Below, in pieces: positions 33,616 through 42,367 of a stretch of 64,000 bases of DNA. The DNA is from Rhodoferax sp. TS-BS-61-7. GTDB lineage: Bacteria > Pseudomonadota > Gammaproteobacteria > Burkholderiales > Burkholderiaceae_C. The translations under genes and the position numbers were made by a program. Where the stretch lies: positions 1,171,733-1,235,732 of the forward strand of contig NZ_PTQY01000001.1 of NCBI RefSeq assembly GCF_002943465.1, read 5' to 3'. A model generated the notes under the pieces. It searched no databases, had not been told where the DNA came from, and worked only from the letters and a program-made list of their open reading frames with translations. Each line of letters opens with the position of its first letter. The stretch's first letter is position 1.

Positions 33616-33646
33616 AGAAAAGCCTGTCACAGGGACAGGCTTTTCT
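33616..33646. terminator. Bidirectional hairpin terminator
   Basis: A 13-bp stem AGAAAAGCCTGTC / GACAGGCTTTTCT with a 5-base loop. It lies between the histidine kinase start and the RNase/barstar operon on the minus strand and would end the latter's transcript. Confidence 0.85.
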
Positions 33647-33685
33647 GCGGAGCCAAACTGGCTCCGCGCGGGGGACGCTAGGTGC

Positions 33686-33904
33686 TTAGGCTGCAGCCAG
33701 CCAGTACCCAGCGTTGAAGGGGCTGCTCATGCGCAGCGCCAGGGGAGAGACGTCCAACAATTTGTCGGTCGGCATTTTTTCGCCGGCTTCGACGCCCAAC
33801 TCCACGCCCACTACTTCGGTGGGTGCAGCTTCGCTGCTTGCCTCGTTCGCCCGTTCTGCTTGGCTGGTGTGTGCAGAACGGGCTACAGAAAAGAATAGAA
33901 GCAT
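33686..33904 (-). CDS. Small uncharacterised ORF overlapping barstar
   Basis: A 72-codon frame starting within the last codons of the barstar-like gene (22-base overlap) and ending 40 bases before the terminator, so it lies in the same transcript. It begins MLLFFSVARSAHT and ends MSSPFNAGYWLAAA; no family is recognised. A shorter start (MPTDKLLDV) is possible. It may be real, a frameshifted extension, or chance; no homology argument can be made. Confidence 0.3.
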   Translation of the reverse strand: MLLFFSVARSAHTSQAERANEASSEAAPTEVVGVELGVEAGEKMPTDKLLDVSPLALRMSSPFNAGYWLAAA

Positions 33905-34284
33905 CGGAACGGTATCTTCCGGTCTCCCCAGTAGTCGGCGGTGTCGCGGAAGATGTCCAGCAGTTGCTCGCGCGCTTCCTTGTCAAACTTCACGTTTGCA
34001 GGAATGTGCTCCAGCACGGCGATAAAACCAGGCTGTGGGCCCGACTTGTGCACCGGGTCGGTCATGCTGTCGTAGAGCGCGTCAAAGTTCTTGCTGACCG
34101 TGGTGGGCAGCATGAACTGTTGGCCGATCATGTCCAGCACATCCTGCTTGGTCTGGGCATTGGCCAGGTTGGCGTACAGAAAGTGGTGTCCCAAGCCTTG
34201 TGCGGCTTCCTGCAGATCCGACACCCGGAAGGCGCGGATCGATTGAACGATGTTCGTTCTGACAGTTCGAAGTGGCATATCCAT
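33883..34284 (-). CDS. Barstar-family ribonuclease inhibitor
   Basis: A 133-residue protein related to barstar. The inhibitor signature is visible as LPTTVSKNFDALYDSMTD (about 60-77), which corresponds to the NxDALWD helix whose acidic residues plug the barnase site. No signal peptide, so cytoplasmic. It follows the secreted RNase gene by 34 bases on the same strand and should protect the cell before export. A second ATG two codons in (MPLRTV) has a good GGGGA spacing and may be the true start. Confidence 0.85.
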   Translation of the reverse strand: MDMPLRTVRTNIVQSIRAFRVSDLQEAAQGLGHHFLYANLANAQTKQDVLDMIGQQFMLPTTVSKNFDALYDSMTDPVHKSGPQPGFIAVLEHIPANVKFDKEAREQLLDIFRDTADYWGDRKIPFRCFYSFL

Positions 34285-34318
34285 CCCCGATTCTCTTTCT
34301 CAAAGTACAAAATTCAAT

Positions 34319-34708
34319 TCAAGGCACGATCTTGCGAAAACTCGCATAGTGATCGGCCGTGTAGTAACAGGCATCCGGTACCGTGGCCGGGCCACCGCAC
34401 ACCAATCGGCGTGCGCCGCGGGTTTGGGCCCCCGGGGTTTTGACGGTGTACTCGCGGTAATAACCACGGGTGTTCAGAGGCAGCAAGCGCTCCCTGTTAC
34501 CGAAGACCACGCCGTCTTTGGCGTAGGGGAAGGGGCCGCCTTGCCGGACCAGCGCGTAGGTGGTTTGGGCTTGGACTGACAGACTACCCAGTGCAACATC
34601 GGTACCGGGCGGCAACGGCCGCGTATCTTTGGCAGAGAGGGAGCCGACAACAAGTGCCGCACTCAAAAACAAGCCAGTGAGTACTAACTTGGAAACACCC
34701 TTGCGCAC
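34319..34708 (-). CDS. Secreted guanyl-specific RNase (barnase/RNase Sa type)
   Basis: A 129-residue exported ribonuclease. The GTG at 34708 is chosen because AAGGA lies six bases upstream and the product starts with a clean signal peptide (VRKGVSKLVLTGLFLSAALV, ending GSLSA). The mature enzyme matches RNase Sa: GGPFPYAKDGVVFGNRE, GYYREYTVKTPG (general base Glu), TRGARRLVCGG (Arg) and TADHYASF (catalytic His). Two cysteines (LVCGG, PDACYY) can form a disulfide. It is paired with the barstar-like gene. Roles may include nutrient RNA breakdown or competition; sequence does not decide. Confidence 0.9.
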   Translation of the reverse strand: MRKGVSKLVLTGLFLSAALVVGSLSAKDTRPLPPGTDVALGSLSVQAQTTYALVRQGGPFPYAKDGVVFGNRERLLPLNTRGYYREYTVKTPGAQTRGARRLVCGGPATVPDACYYTADHYASFRKIVP

Positions 34709-34777
34709 CCTGAATCCTTGTGTGTCTACTGCGGGTAAACCCGAAAAAGCAAGCGCGTAGTGTCGCGTATCCGGCAC

Positions 34778-34814
34778 AAAAAAGCAAGGCCTTGCTCAAG
34801 AAATAAGCAAGGCC
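34778..34814 (-). terminator. Terminator of maeB
   Basis: On the minus strand, GGCCTTGCT / AGCAAGGCC stem (34806-34814 with 34788-34796) followed within four bases by a T6 run (34783-34778). A second hairpin, TTAGCGCCC / GGGCGCTAA at 34825-34847, lies between it and the maeB stop. Confidence 0.85.
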
Positions 34815-34862
34815 TGCAGGGTTTTTAGCGCCCTAAGTGGGCGCTAACTGTAAGGAAAAGCT

Positions 34863-37223
34863 TCAGCGGGTGGCGTTGGCGTCCGCCACTGTCAACGCTG
34901 TCATATTCACAATGCGGCGTACTGTGGTGCTCGCGGTCAGCACATGCACCGGCTTGGCCGCACCCAGCAGCACCGGGCCAATGGCGATGTTGCCACCGGC
35001 CGCGGTTTTGAGCAGGTTGTAGGCAATATTGGCGGCGTCGATGTTGGGCAGTACCAGCAGATTGGCGTCCCCTTGCAGGGTGCTGTTGGGCATCAAGGCC
35101 TTGCGGGCTGCACCGTCCAGTGCCACGTCGCCGTGCATTTCGCCGTCCACTTCCAGCCACGGCGCCTGTTGTTGCAGCAGGGCCAGGGTCTTGCGCATCT
35201 TGATGGCGCTGGGTTCGTTGCTGCTGCCAAAGTTGGAGTGGGAGAGCAGTGCTGCCTTGGGCTTGAAGCCAAAACGCATCATTTCTTCGGCCGCCATCAC
35301 CGTGATCTCGCACAGCTCTTCGGCAGTGGGGTCGTAATTGACGTGGGTATCCACCAGGAAGACCTGGCGGCCCGGCAGCATCAAGCCGTTCATGCAGGCG
35401 TAGATCTGCACGTCTTGCGGGGTGCTGGGGCTGCCGCCGTGGCGCTTACCAATCACCTGGTCGATGTAATGCAGGTGCAGTGCCGTGGTGCCCCAGGTGC
35501 CGCAGATCAGGCCGTCCACATCACCCTTGTGCAGCAGCATGGAGCCAATCAGGGTCAGGCGGCGGCGCATCTCGATCTTGGCGACCTGCACCGTGATGCC
35601 CTTGCGTTCGGTCATGCGGTGGTAGGTCTGCCAGAAGTCGCGGTAGCGGTGGTCCTGTTCCACGTTGACCACGTTGTAGTCCACGCCTTCTTTCAGGCGC
35701 AGGCCAAATTTCTCGACCCGCTCGGCAATCACTTTGGGGCGGCCGATCAGGGTGGGTAGGGCCAAGCCCTCGTCCACCACAATCTGGGCGGCACGCAGTA
35801 CGCGCTCGTCTTCGCCTTCCGCATAGGCCACACGCTTCTTGAGTGCCTTCTTGGCCGCCGTGAAGATGGGCTTCATGGTGGTGCCGGAGGCGTAAACAAA
35901 ACTTTGCAAGCGCTCGCGGTAGGCGTCCATGTCGGTGATGGGGCGCAGGGCCACGCCACTGTCGGCGGCGGCCTGGGCCACGGCCGGCGCGATCTTCATC
36001 ATCAGGCGCGGGTCAAACGGCTTGGGGATCAGGTATTCGGGACCAAAAGCCAGTTGCTCGCCCACATAGGCGGCAGCCACTACTTCGCTCTGCTCGGCCT
36101 GGGCGAGCTCGGCAATCGCGTGCACCGCGGCAATTTCCATTTCCAGCGTGATGGTGGAGGCACCCGCATCCAGCGCACCGCGGAAGATGTAGGGGAAACA
36201 CAGGACGTTGTTGACCTGGTTGGGGTAGTCGGTGCGGCCGGTGGCCATGATGGCGTCGTCGCGCACCGCTTTCACTTCTTCCGGCAGGATTTCGGGCGTG
36301 GGGTTGGCCAGCGCGAAGATCAGCGGCTTGGCCGCCATGGAGGCCACCATGTCGGGCTTGAGCACGCCGCCGGCGGACAGACCCAGGAAAATGTCGGCGC
36401 CCACGATCACCTCGCGCAGCGTGCGTGCATCGGTCTTCTGGGCGAATTGAATTTTGTCCTCGTCCATCAGCTCGGTGCGGCCTGCGTAAACCACACCCGC
36501 CAGGTCGGTCACATAGATGTTTTCACGCGGAATCCCCAGCTTGACCAGCAAACCCAGGCAAGCCAGCGCGGCGGCACCGGCGCCGGAGGTCACCAGCTTC
36601 ACCTTTTTAGGATCTTTGCCGGCGATCTTCAGACCATTCAAGATGGCGGCGCCCACGCAGATGGCGGTGCCATGCTGGTCATCGTGGAACACCGGGATCT
36701 TCATGCGCTCGCGCAGCTTGCGCTCGACGTAGAAGCAGTCAGGTGCCTTGATGTCCTCGAGGTTGATACCGCCAAAGGTAGGTTCCAGCGACGCAATGAT
36801 GTCGACCAGTTTGTCGAGGTCGTTTTTCTCGTCGATTTCGATGTCAAACACATCAATGCCGGCGAACTTCTTGAACAGCACGCCCTTGCCTTCCATCACT
36901 GGCTTGGAAGCCAGCGGGCCGATGTCACCCAGGCCCAGCACCGCAGTGCCGTTGGTGATGACAGCCACCAGATTGCCCCGGCTGGTGTACTTGAAGGCGT
37001 TGTTGGGGTCCTTGACGATTTCTTCGCAGGGTGCTGCCACGCCGGGCGAGTAGGCCAGCGCCAAATCATGCTGGTTGATCAGCTGCTTGGTCGCGCAGAT
37101 GGCCACTTTGCCGGGGGTGGGAAACTCGTGGTACTCCAGCGCTGCTTGGCGCAGCTGGGCCTTCTTTTCGGCCGAGTTGGACACCGGTGGGTGCGGAACG
37201 AGAGGTGCGGGTTGCTGGGGCAT
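34863..37223 (-). CDS. maeB: NADP-dependent malic enzyme (MaeB type)
   Basis: A 786-residue fusion: malic enzyme domain about 1-430 ([59 protein letters not shown] dinucleotide site) and a C-terminal phosphotransacetylase-like domain about 440-786 ([26 protein letters not shown]). It converts malate to pyruvate plus CO2 and NADPH; the PTA-like part is regulatory and senses acetyl-CoA in relatives. ATG 37223 is preceded by AGAGGAT at a proper distance. Length matches MaeB (about 760-780). Confidence 0.95.
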   Translation of the reverse strand: MPQQPAPLVPHPPVSNSAEKKAQLRQAALEYHEFPTPGKVAICATKQLINQHDLALAYSPGVAAPCEEIVKDPNNAFKYTSRGNLVAVITNGTAVLGLGDIGPLASKPVMEGKGVLFKKFAGIDVFDIEIDEKNDLDKLVDIIASLEPTFGGINLEDIKAPDCFYVERKLRERMKIPVFHDDQHGTAICVGAAILNGLKIAGKDPKKVKLVTSGAGAAALACLGLLVKLGIPRENIYVTDLAGVVYAGRTELMDEDKIQFAQKTDARTLREVIVGADIFLGLSAGGVLKPDMVASMAAKPLIFALANPTPEILPEEVKAVRDDAIMATGRTDYPNQVNNVLCFPYIFRGALDAGASTITLEMEIAAVHAIAELAQAEQSEVVAAAYVGEQLAFGPEYLIPKPFDPRLMMKIAPAVAQAAADSGVALRPITDMDAYRERLQSFVYASGTTMKPIFTAAKKALKKRVAYAEGEDERVLRAAQIVVDEGLALPTLIGRPKVIAERVEKFGLRLKEGVDYNVVNVEQDHRYRDFWQTYHRMTERKGITVQVAKIEMRRRLTLIGSMLLHKGDVDGLICGTWGTTALHLHYIDQVIGKRHGGSPSTPQDVQIYACMNGLMLPGRQVFLVDTHVNYDPTAEELCEITVMAAEEMMRFGFKPKAALLSHSNFGSSNEPSAIKMRKTLALLQQQAPWLEVDGEMHGDVALDGAARKALMPNSTLQGDANLLVLPNIDAANIAYNLLKTAAGGNIAIGPVLLGAAKPVHVLTASTTVRRIVNMTALTVADANATR

Positions 37224-37360
37224 TGAGGATCCTCTGGGCGAGGGGTTCTGACACAGTTGCAGACCCCTCGGTGCGGTCATGGGTGGTGGATTGTAGACCT
37301 GGCTCTCTAAAGCTCAGCCGCAGAGCGGGTGAACTTTATGCGAATAAAGAATGGGGTTAT

Positions 37361-38560
37361 TCAGGGCTGAGTGGCCTTGCTTTGTTCCATGCGGCGGGCT
37401 GTGCTTTTGCCGGTCAGCACAAAGCCGCGTTGGGCGCCGTCGCTGTCGGTGAACTGCCAGATGCCGTCGCCATCGCCGGCCTTCCAGGTGCCTGCCAGCG
37501 CCGGGTGCGCGGCAGCCACCACGATGGGCAGCGCCGGGGTCTTGATGCTCACGGGCATCAGCGGAAACACCAGCGCTGTGGGCGTGCCCGCCAACGTGGC
37601 CGCCAAGGCCCGGGCCGCGTTCATGATGGGCATCACATACGGCAGGGTGCGTTGCCCGGCCGATGCGTACTGCGAACAATCCCCCAGGGCGTAGACGTCG
37701 GTAGCGGAGGTTTGCAGCATGTCGTCCACCACAATGCCGCGCTCGCAGACTAGGCCTGCGGCTGCGGCCAGTGTGGTGTCGGCACGCAGGCCAACAGCGC
37801 TAAGCACTAGGTCTGCTGCGACGCTGTTACCGTCGGCCAGTTGGACCCGTAGGCCACCGTCTGCGCTGTCTACCGCGGTCACTGTGGTCTCCAAGTGCCA
37901 GACCACACCCAGCGCTTGCAAGGCCGCCTGCAATTGCTCTCCAGCCTCTGCGGGTAGCAGCAATGCCAGCGGGCGAGGAGACGGGTCCACCACATGCACG
38001 GTGGCGCCAGCGAGCACCAGGTCGTTGGCAAACTCACAGCCAATCAGGCCCGCACCCATGATGAGCACGGTCTTGGGCGCTGCGGGTTCCGCGGCGCTGG
38101 GGTCCAAGCCAAGGGCCTGGTGGAAGGTGCCAAAGTCGTCCAGGTTGTTGATGGACTTGACCTGGTCTGCCGCCGTGCCGCCCACGGGAATGCGGATGGG
38201 CTGGGCGCCCGTGGCCAGCACCAGGCGGCTGTAGTGCAGGGTGTGCGTCTGGGCGTTGTGCGTCACCACTGCGTTGTGTGCCGCGGTGTCCAGGGATTGC
38301 ACGTGGTGGTGCGCCAGCAGCGTGACGTTCAGCGTCTCGGCCATCTTGACGGCCGGCGTGGTAACCAGCTGTGCCGGTGTGCGTTTTTGCGCATAGGCGT
38401 TGGAGAGTGTGGGTTTGGCGTAAAAGTCGCCGCTGTCCGCGGTGACCAGCACGATGGGGGTGCTGGTGTCGAGTTTGCGGAACTCACGTACGGTGGTCCA
38501 GCCGGCCAGGCCTGCGCCAATGATGAGGAGGGGAGCGGAGGAGGGAGAAGTGTCGGTCAT
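37361..38560 (-). CDS. Rubredoxin-NAD(+) reductase-like FAD oxidoreductase
   Basis: A 399-residue pyridine nucleotide-disulfide oxidoreductase without the redox disulfide. FAD motif LLIIGAGLAGWTTVREF (about 10-26), ATGAQPIRIPVGG (about 112), NAD motif VLIMGAGLIGCEFANDL (about 163-179) and the second FAD motif DVYALGDCSQY (about 290). It most resembles rubredoxin reductases (AlkT/RubB); AYAQKR and KPTLSNA near residue 50 fit that group. No rubredoxin gene is adjacent. I chose ATG 38560 because the upstream extension is not family-like; its ribosome-binding site is weak. Confidence 0.85.
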   Translation of the reverse strand: MTDTSPSSAPLLIIGAGLAGWTTVREFRKLDTSTPIVLVTADSGDFYAKPTLSNAYAQKRTPAQLVTTPAVKMAETLNVTLLAHHHVQSLDTAAHNAVVTHNAQTHTLHYSRLVLATGAQPIRIPVGGTAADQVKSINNLDDFGTFHQALGLDPSAAEPAAPKTVLIMGAGLIGCEFANDLVLAGATVHVVDPSPRPLALLLPAEAGEQLQAALQALGVVWHLETTVTAVDSADGGLRVQLADGNSVAADLVLSAVGLRADTTLAAAAGLVCERGIVVDDMLQTSATDVYALGDCSQYASAGQRTLPYVMPIMNAARALAATLAGTPTALVFPLMPVSIKTPALPIVVAAAHPALAGTWKAGDGDGIWQFTDSDGAQRGFVLTGKSTARRMEQSKATQP

Positions 38561-38692
38561 GGGGTTTTGCGGTGAAGGGCTCAGTGCCGTATTAAAGCCC
38601 AAGCCTCAGGCGGCCGAATGGACGTTCTGGCGCGAATCCCCAAGTATCCCCATGCCCCCACAGGTTGGAGGGGGAGGGGTATTCTCCGAACC

Positions 38693-39898
38693 ATGAAATC
38701 TTCGTTTTTTGGCACCGCACTGGTGCTCGGCCTGTTATCGGCCATCGGTCCGTTCGCTATCGACATGTACCTTCCCGCCCTGCCCTCCATTGGGCAGAAC
38801 CTGGGTGCCTCCATGGGGGCGGTGCAGGCCAGTCTAATGGCTTTTTTCATCGCCTTGGGGATTGGCCAGATCATTTACGGCCCGGTGTCTGACATGGTGG
38901 GTCGCAAGCCGCCACTGTATTTTGGCTTGGTGTTGTTTGCCGTGGCCAGTGTGGGTTGTGCTTTGGCACCGGACATTGAAACCCTGGTGGTGCTGCGCTT
39001 TATTCAGGGGCTGGGTGCTTGTGCCGGCATGGTGGTGCCGCGTGCCGTGGTGCGTGATCTGCACACCGGCCACGATGCCGCGCGCCTGATGTCGCTGCTG
39101 ATGCTGGTGTTCAGCGTGTCGCCCATTCTGGCGCCGCTTGCGGGCAGCGTGCTGATCGAAATCGTGGGCTGGCGCAGCGTGTTTTGGGCGGTGACGGTGG
39201 CCGCTGTGTTGGGCATAGTGTTGCTGGCCACCAGCCTGCCCGAGACCCGCCCCGCCGAGGAGCGCGTCAATAGCAGCGTGGGCAGCGCCCTGGCCGCGTA
39301 TGGCGTGTTGCTGCGCGACAAGCACTTTTTGGGGTTGGTGTTCATCGGCGCCTTCGGCATCTCCAGCTTCTTTGCCTACCTGGCCAATTCGTCCTTTGTG
39401 CTGATTGACCACTACGGCCTGACGCCGCGCCAGTACAGCCTGGCGTTTGCGGCCAATGCGGCCTCGTTCATCGGCATTTCCCAGTTCACCGGCAAGCTCA
39501 GTGCGCGTTTTGGCCTGGTGCGCCTAGTCAAGTTTGCGGTGGTGGGTTACGCCGCCATGATGACCCTGCTGCTGGCCATTAACCTGGCCGGTGTGGACCG
39601 CTTGGACGTGATGATTGGTGTGCTGTTTGTGGGTTATGGCTTTTTGGGCCTGGTGGTGCCCACCACGGCGGTGCTGGCGCTGGAGGAGCATGGCTCCATC
39701 GCCGGCACGGCCTCGGCCCTGATGGGCACGCTGCAGTTTGTCACCGGTGCCGTGGTCATGGCGTTGACCGGTCTGTTTGTGGACGGCAGTGCACGACCCA
39801 TGGTGGCCGGCATTGCGGGTTCTGCCGTCGTAGCCCTGCTGCTGGCGCGGCTGACCTTGGGCCACGCCCAGCGTTTGGAGGAGAAAGCCTATGTCTGA
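38693..39898 (+). CDS. Bcr/CflA-type multidrug MFS transporter
   Basis: A 401-residue 12-TM drug:proton antiporter. N-terminal family features: IGPFAIDMYLPALPSI (about 18-33), GQIIYGPVSDMVGRKPPLYFG (loop 2-3 signature, about 60-80), RFIQGLGACAGMVVPRAVVRD (motif in TM4-5) and PILAPLAGS. It probably exports hydrophobic drugs. ATG 38693 is the start; a GGAGGGGGAGGGG tract lies 13 or more bases upstream, longer than usual. Its 3' end overlaps the esterase gene by eight bases. Confidence 0.9.
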   Translation: MKSSFFGTALVLGLLSAIGPFAIDMYLPALPSIGQNLGASMGAVQASLMAFFIALGIGQIIYGPVSDMVGRKPPLYFGLVLFAVASVGCALAPDIETLVVLRFIQGLGACAGMVVPRAVVRDLHTGHDAARLMSLLMLVFSVSPILAPLAGSVLIEIVGWRSVFWAVTVAAVLGIVLLATSLPETRPAEERVNSSVGSALAAYGVLLRDKHFLGLVFIGAFGISSFFAYLANSSFVLIDHYGLTPRQYSLAFAANAASFIGISQFTGKLSARFGLVRLVKFAVVGYAAMMTLLLAINLAGVDRLDVMIGVLFVGYGFLGLVVPTTAVLALEEHGSIAGTASALMGTLQFVTGAVVMALTGLFVDGSARPMVAGIAGSAVVALLLARLTLGHAQRLEEKAYV

Positions 39899-40577
39899 CG
39901 CTATCGTCGTTCAACGGCCCACAGGCCCGGCTAAGCAGCTCATGCTGTTGCAACATGGCGTGGGCGCTACCCCGCAAGGGCTGGTGCCCTTGGGGCAGCG
40001 CCTAGCGCAGGCGTTTCCCGACGCTCTGGTGGTCAGTGTGCAAGCGCCGCATGCGTCGGACCTGGGCCAGGGTTACCAATGGTTCTCGGTGCGCGGCATC
40101 ACCGAAGAAGACCGGCCCGCGCGCGTGGCCGAGGCCATGCCCGCCTTTGTGGCCATGGTGCACGACTGGCAGCGCCAAAGTGGTGTGGGGCCCGAGGCCA
40201 CCGCGTTGATCGGGTTTTCGCAGGGCGCCATCATGTCCCTGGAGGCTACACAATTGCCCCAGCACCTGGCCGGTCGTGTGGTGGCTCTGTCGGGCCGTTT
40301 TGCGGCGCTGCCGCAGGCGCCCCACCCACACACCACCCTCCACATGGTGCACGGCAAGAGTGATGCTGTTATTCACTACGGCTACACCGTGACCGGTGCC
40401 GAGCACCTGATCAGCCTGGGCGCAGACGTGACGGCCGATGTGATCCCGTTCCTGGGTCACGAGATCAATGATGCGGTGGTGGACACTGTGATGGAGCGCC
40501 TGCTGGGCCACTTGCCCAAGCGCCACTGGGAAGAGGTGCAACGTGCTGCCGAAGCCGGAGACACCCCGGCGCAGTAG
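39891..40577 (+). CDS. YpfH-like carboxylesterase
   Basis: A 228-residue alpha/beta hydrolase of the carboxylesterase/phospholipase family. MLLQHGVGATPQGLVPLG (about 18-35), the nucleophile in IGFSQGAIMSLE (about 104-115), GKSDAVIHY (Asp about 155) and FLGHEINDAV (His about 187) form the expected triad. It overlaps the upstream MFS gene by eight bases, so the two are co-translated. Substrate unknown; family members cleave short acyl esters. Confidence 0.88.
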   Translation: MSDAIVVQRPTGPAKQLMLLQHGVGATPQGLVPLGQRLAQAFPDALVVSVQAPHASDLGQGYQWFSVRGITEEDRPARVAEAMPAFVAMVHDWQRQSGVGPEATALIGFSQGAIMSLEATQLPQHLAGRVVALSGRFAALPQAPHPHTTLHMVHGKSDAVIHYGYTVTGAEHLISLGADVTADVIPFLGHEINDAVVDTVMERLLGHLPKRHWEEVQRAAEAGDTPAQ

Positions 40578-40580
40578 CCC

Positions 40581-40967
40581 TCAGCGCGGTGTCTGGCGCA
40601 AAGCGCCGTCCAGAAACTCCATGCCCCAGACGGGTGGGCCGTCCCCGCGGGAGCGGCCCGGGGGGAGCTCACCGCTCATGAACACCTTCACGATGGCGGC
40701 CCGCACTTCGGGCGTGTCCAGCAGCTCTTCATACGAGCCATTCACGCGCAGGTAGTCGCCCGCGGGGGAGATCGCCAGCAGCCCGTACTCCTGGCCCCAA
40801 CGCACCACGCCAATCACCACGTGCGGACTCTTGGCAATCACAAAGGCCTTCACCGCATTGCGCCGCAGCGACACGGTCAGCGGCCCCCGCTCCAGCCGCA
40901 AGGCCAGCGCCGCCCGCTGCGGAATGCGGCTGCTGTCCTTGCTGGTGATGCGGGCAGGGGTCGCCAT
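40581..40967 (-). CDS. Conserved hypothetical protein
   Basis: A 128-residue protein of no family I recognise. It has a basic N-terminus (RLERGPLTVSLRRNAVKAF), a beta-rich middle (VVIGVVRWGQEYGLLAIS) and an acidic helix (YEELLDTPEVRAAIVKVF). No signal peptide or TM segment. It begins one base after the pepP stop, so it is translated from the murU-pepP message, and ends three bases from the convergent esterase. Confidence 0.65.
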   Translation of the reverse strand: MATPARITSKDSSRIPQRAALALRLERGPLTVSLRRNAVKAFVIAKSPHVVIGVVRWGQEYGLLAISPAGDYLRVNGSYEELLDTPEVRAAIVKVFMSGELPPGRSRGDGPPVWGMEFLDGALRQTPR

Positions 40968-40968
40968 G

Positions 40969-42363
40969 TCAGCCGCGCATCAGTGCTTCAATCGCGTCCG
41001 GCTCCACCGGCACACCGCGGCTGATGAGTTCGCAGCCGGTGTCGGTGACGATGGCGTCGTCTTCGATGCGGATGCCGATGTTGTGGAACTGCTCCGGCAC
41101 ACCGTCCGCCGGGCGCACATAGATGCCGGGCTCAATCGTCAGCACCATGCCGCTGCGCAGAATGCGCGCCGGGCGGTTCACAATCTCTGCACCCGTCAGG
41201 GCGTCCTTGCGCACACTGCCCTGGCCCAGCTCACTGGGTTCGGTGTAGCTGCCGCAGTCGTGCACATCCATGCCCAGCCAGTGGCCGGTGCGGTGCATAT
41301 AAAACTGGAAGTAGGCGCGGCTCTCGATCACATCGTCCAAGCTGCCCACCTTGTGTTTGTCCAGCAGGCCCAGGTCCAGCATGCCCTGCGCCAGCACCTT
41401 CACGGTGGCCTCATGCGGGTCGGTAAAACGGGCGCCGGCCTTGGTCGCATTCACCGCGGCAATTTGTGATGCCAGCACCAGGTCATACAGCGCACGCTGC
41501 GGGCCGCTGAAGGTGCCGTTGGCCGGGAAGGTGCGCGTGATGTCGCTGGCGTAGCCGTCCAGCTCGCAGCCCGCGTCAATTAGCACCAGCTCGCCATTGC
41601 GCACTGCGCCCGCGTCGGCCCGGTAGTGCAGCACACAGGCGTTGGCACCTGCGGCGACGATGGAGCCATAGGCTGGGTACTGTGAACCCAGCTGGCGGAA
41701 TTCGTGCAGCAGCTCGGCGTCCAGGTGGTATTCGCGCACGTCTTTGCCTTCGCGCAGCATGCGGGCGGACAGCTGCATGGCGCGGATGTGGGCGCCCGCG
41801 CTGATTTGCGCGGCGCGGCGCATGGTGTCCTGCTCGTAGGCATCCTTGATCAGGCGCATTTCGTCCAGCGGGCCGCAGAGGTCGCGCGTCTGCTCGGGCG
41901 TCAGCGCACCAAAGCGCACGCGGGCGCGCAGGCCGCTGAGCCAGCCGTCCACCCGGGTTTCCAGGCCCTTGTGCGTGGCAAAGGGATACCAAACGGCATC
42001 GGCTCCGTCCAGCAATGCCGGCATGCGCTGGTCCAACTCGTCCACCGAGTAGGCAGCGTCCACGCCCAACAGTTCCGGCGCGGCATCGGGGCCGACGCGA
42101 AAGCCGTCCCAGATTTCGCGCTCCAAATCCTTGGGCTGGCAAAACAACGTGGTCTTGCCGTCACCGGTGATAACCAGCCAGGCCTTGGGTTCGGCAAAAC
42201 CGCTCAGGTAGTGGAAATAACTGTCAAAGCGGAACAGGAAGTCGCTGTCGCGGTTGCGCTGCTGCTCTGGGGCGGTGGGCAACACGGCCACGCCGTGTTT
42301 GCCAATGCGGGCGGCCAGCGTGGCGCGGCGGGCGGCGTAGTCTGCAGTCAGTGGGTGTGTCAT
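40969..42363 (-). CDS. pepP: Xaa-Pro aminopeptidase
   Basis: A 464-residue M24B metallo-aminopeptidase removing N-terminal residues before proline. N-terminal creatinase-like domain about 1-170 (FLFRFDSYFHYLSGF). Metal ligands in the pita-bread domain: LIDAGCELDGYASDITRTF (two Asp, about 265-283), HRTGHWLGMDVHD (His, about 355), LTIEPGIYV (Glu) and IGIRIEDDAIVT (Glu). I chose ATG 42363 (MTHPLTADYAARR), four bases after murU; the longer frame lacks support. Confidence 0.94.
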   Translation of the reverse strand: MTHPLTADYAARRATLAARIGKHGVAVLPTAPEQQRNRDSDFLFRFDSYFHYLSGFAEPKAWLVITGDGKTTLFCQPKDLEREIWDGFRVGPDAAPELLGVDAAYSVDELDQRMPALLDGADAVWYPFATHKGLETRVDGWLSGLRARVRFGALTPEQTRDLCGPLDEMRLIKDAYEQDTMRRAAQISAGAHIRAMQLSARMLREGKDVREYHLDAELLHEFRQLGSQYPAYGSIVAAGANACVLHYRADAGAVRNGELVLIDAGCELDGYASDITRTFPANGTFSGPQRALYDLVLASQIAAVNATKAGARFTDPHEATVKVLAQGMLDLGLLDKHKVGSLDDVIESRAYFQFYMHRTGHWLGMDVHDCGSYTEPSELGQGSVRKDALTGAEIVNRPARILRSGMVLTIEPGIYVRPADGVPEQFHNIGIRIEDDAIVTDTGCELISRGVPVEPDAIEALMRG

Positions 42364-42367
42364 GGTG

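Noticed and set aside
37313..37372. CTCAGCC...GGCTGAG inverted repeat upstream of maeB as a regulatory element.
   Set aside because: It lies between the same-strand rubredoxin-reductase-like and maeB genes, has only a 7-bp stem with a long loop and no T-run; too weak to report.
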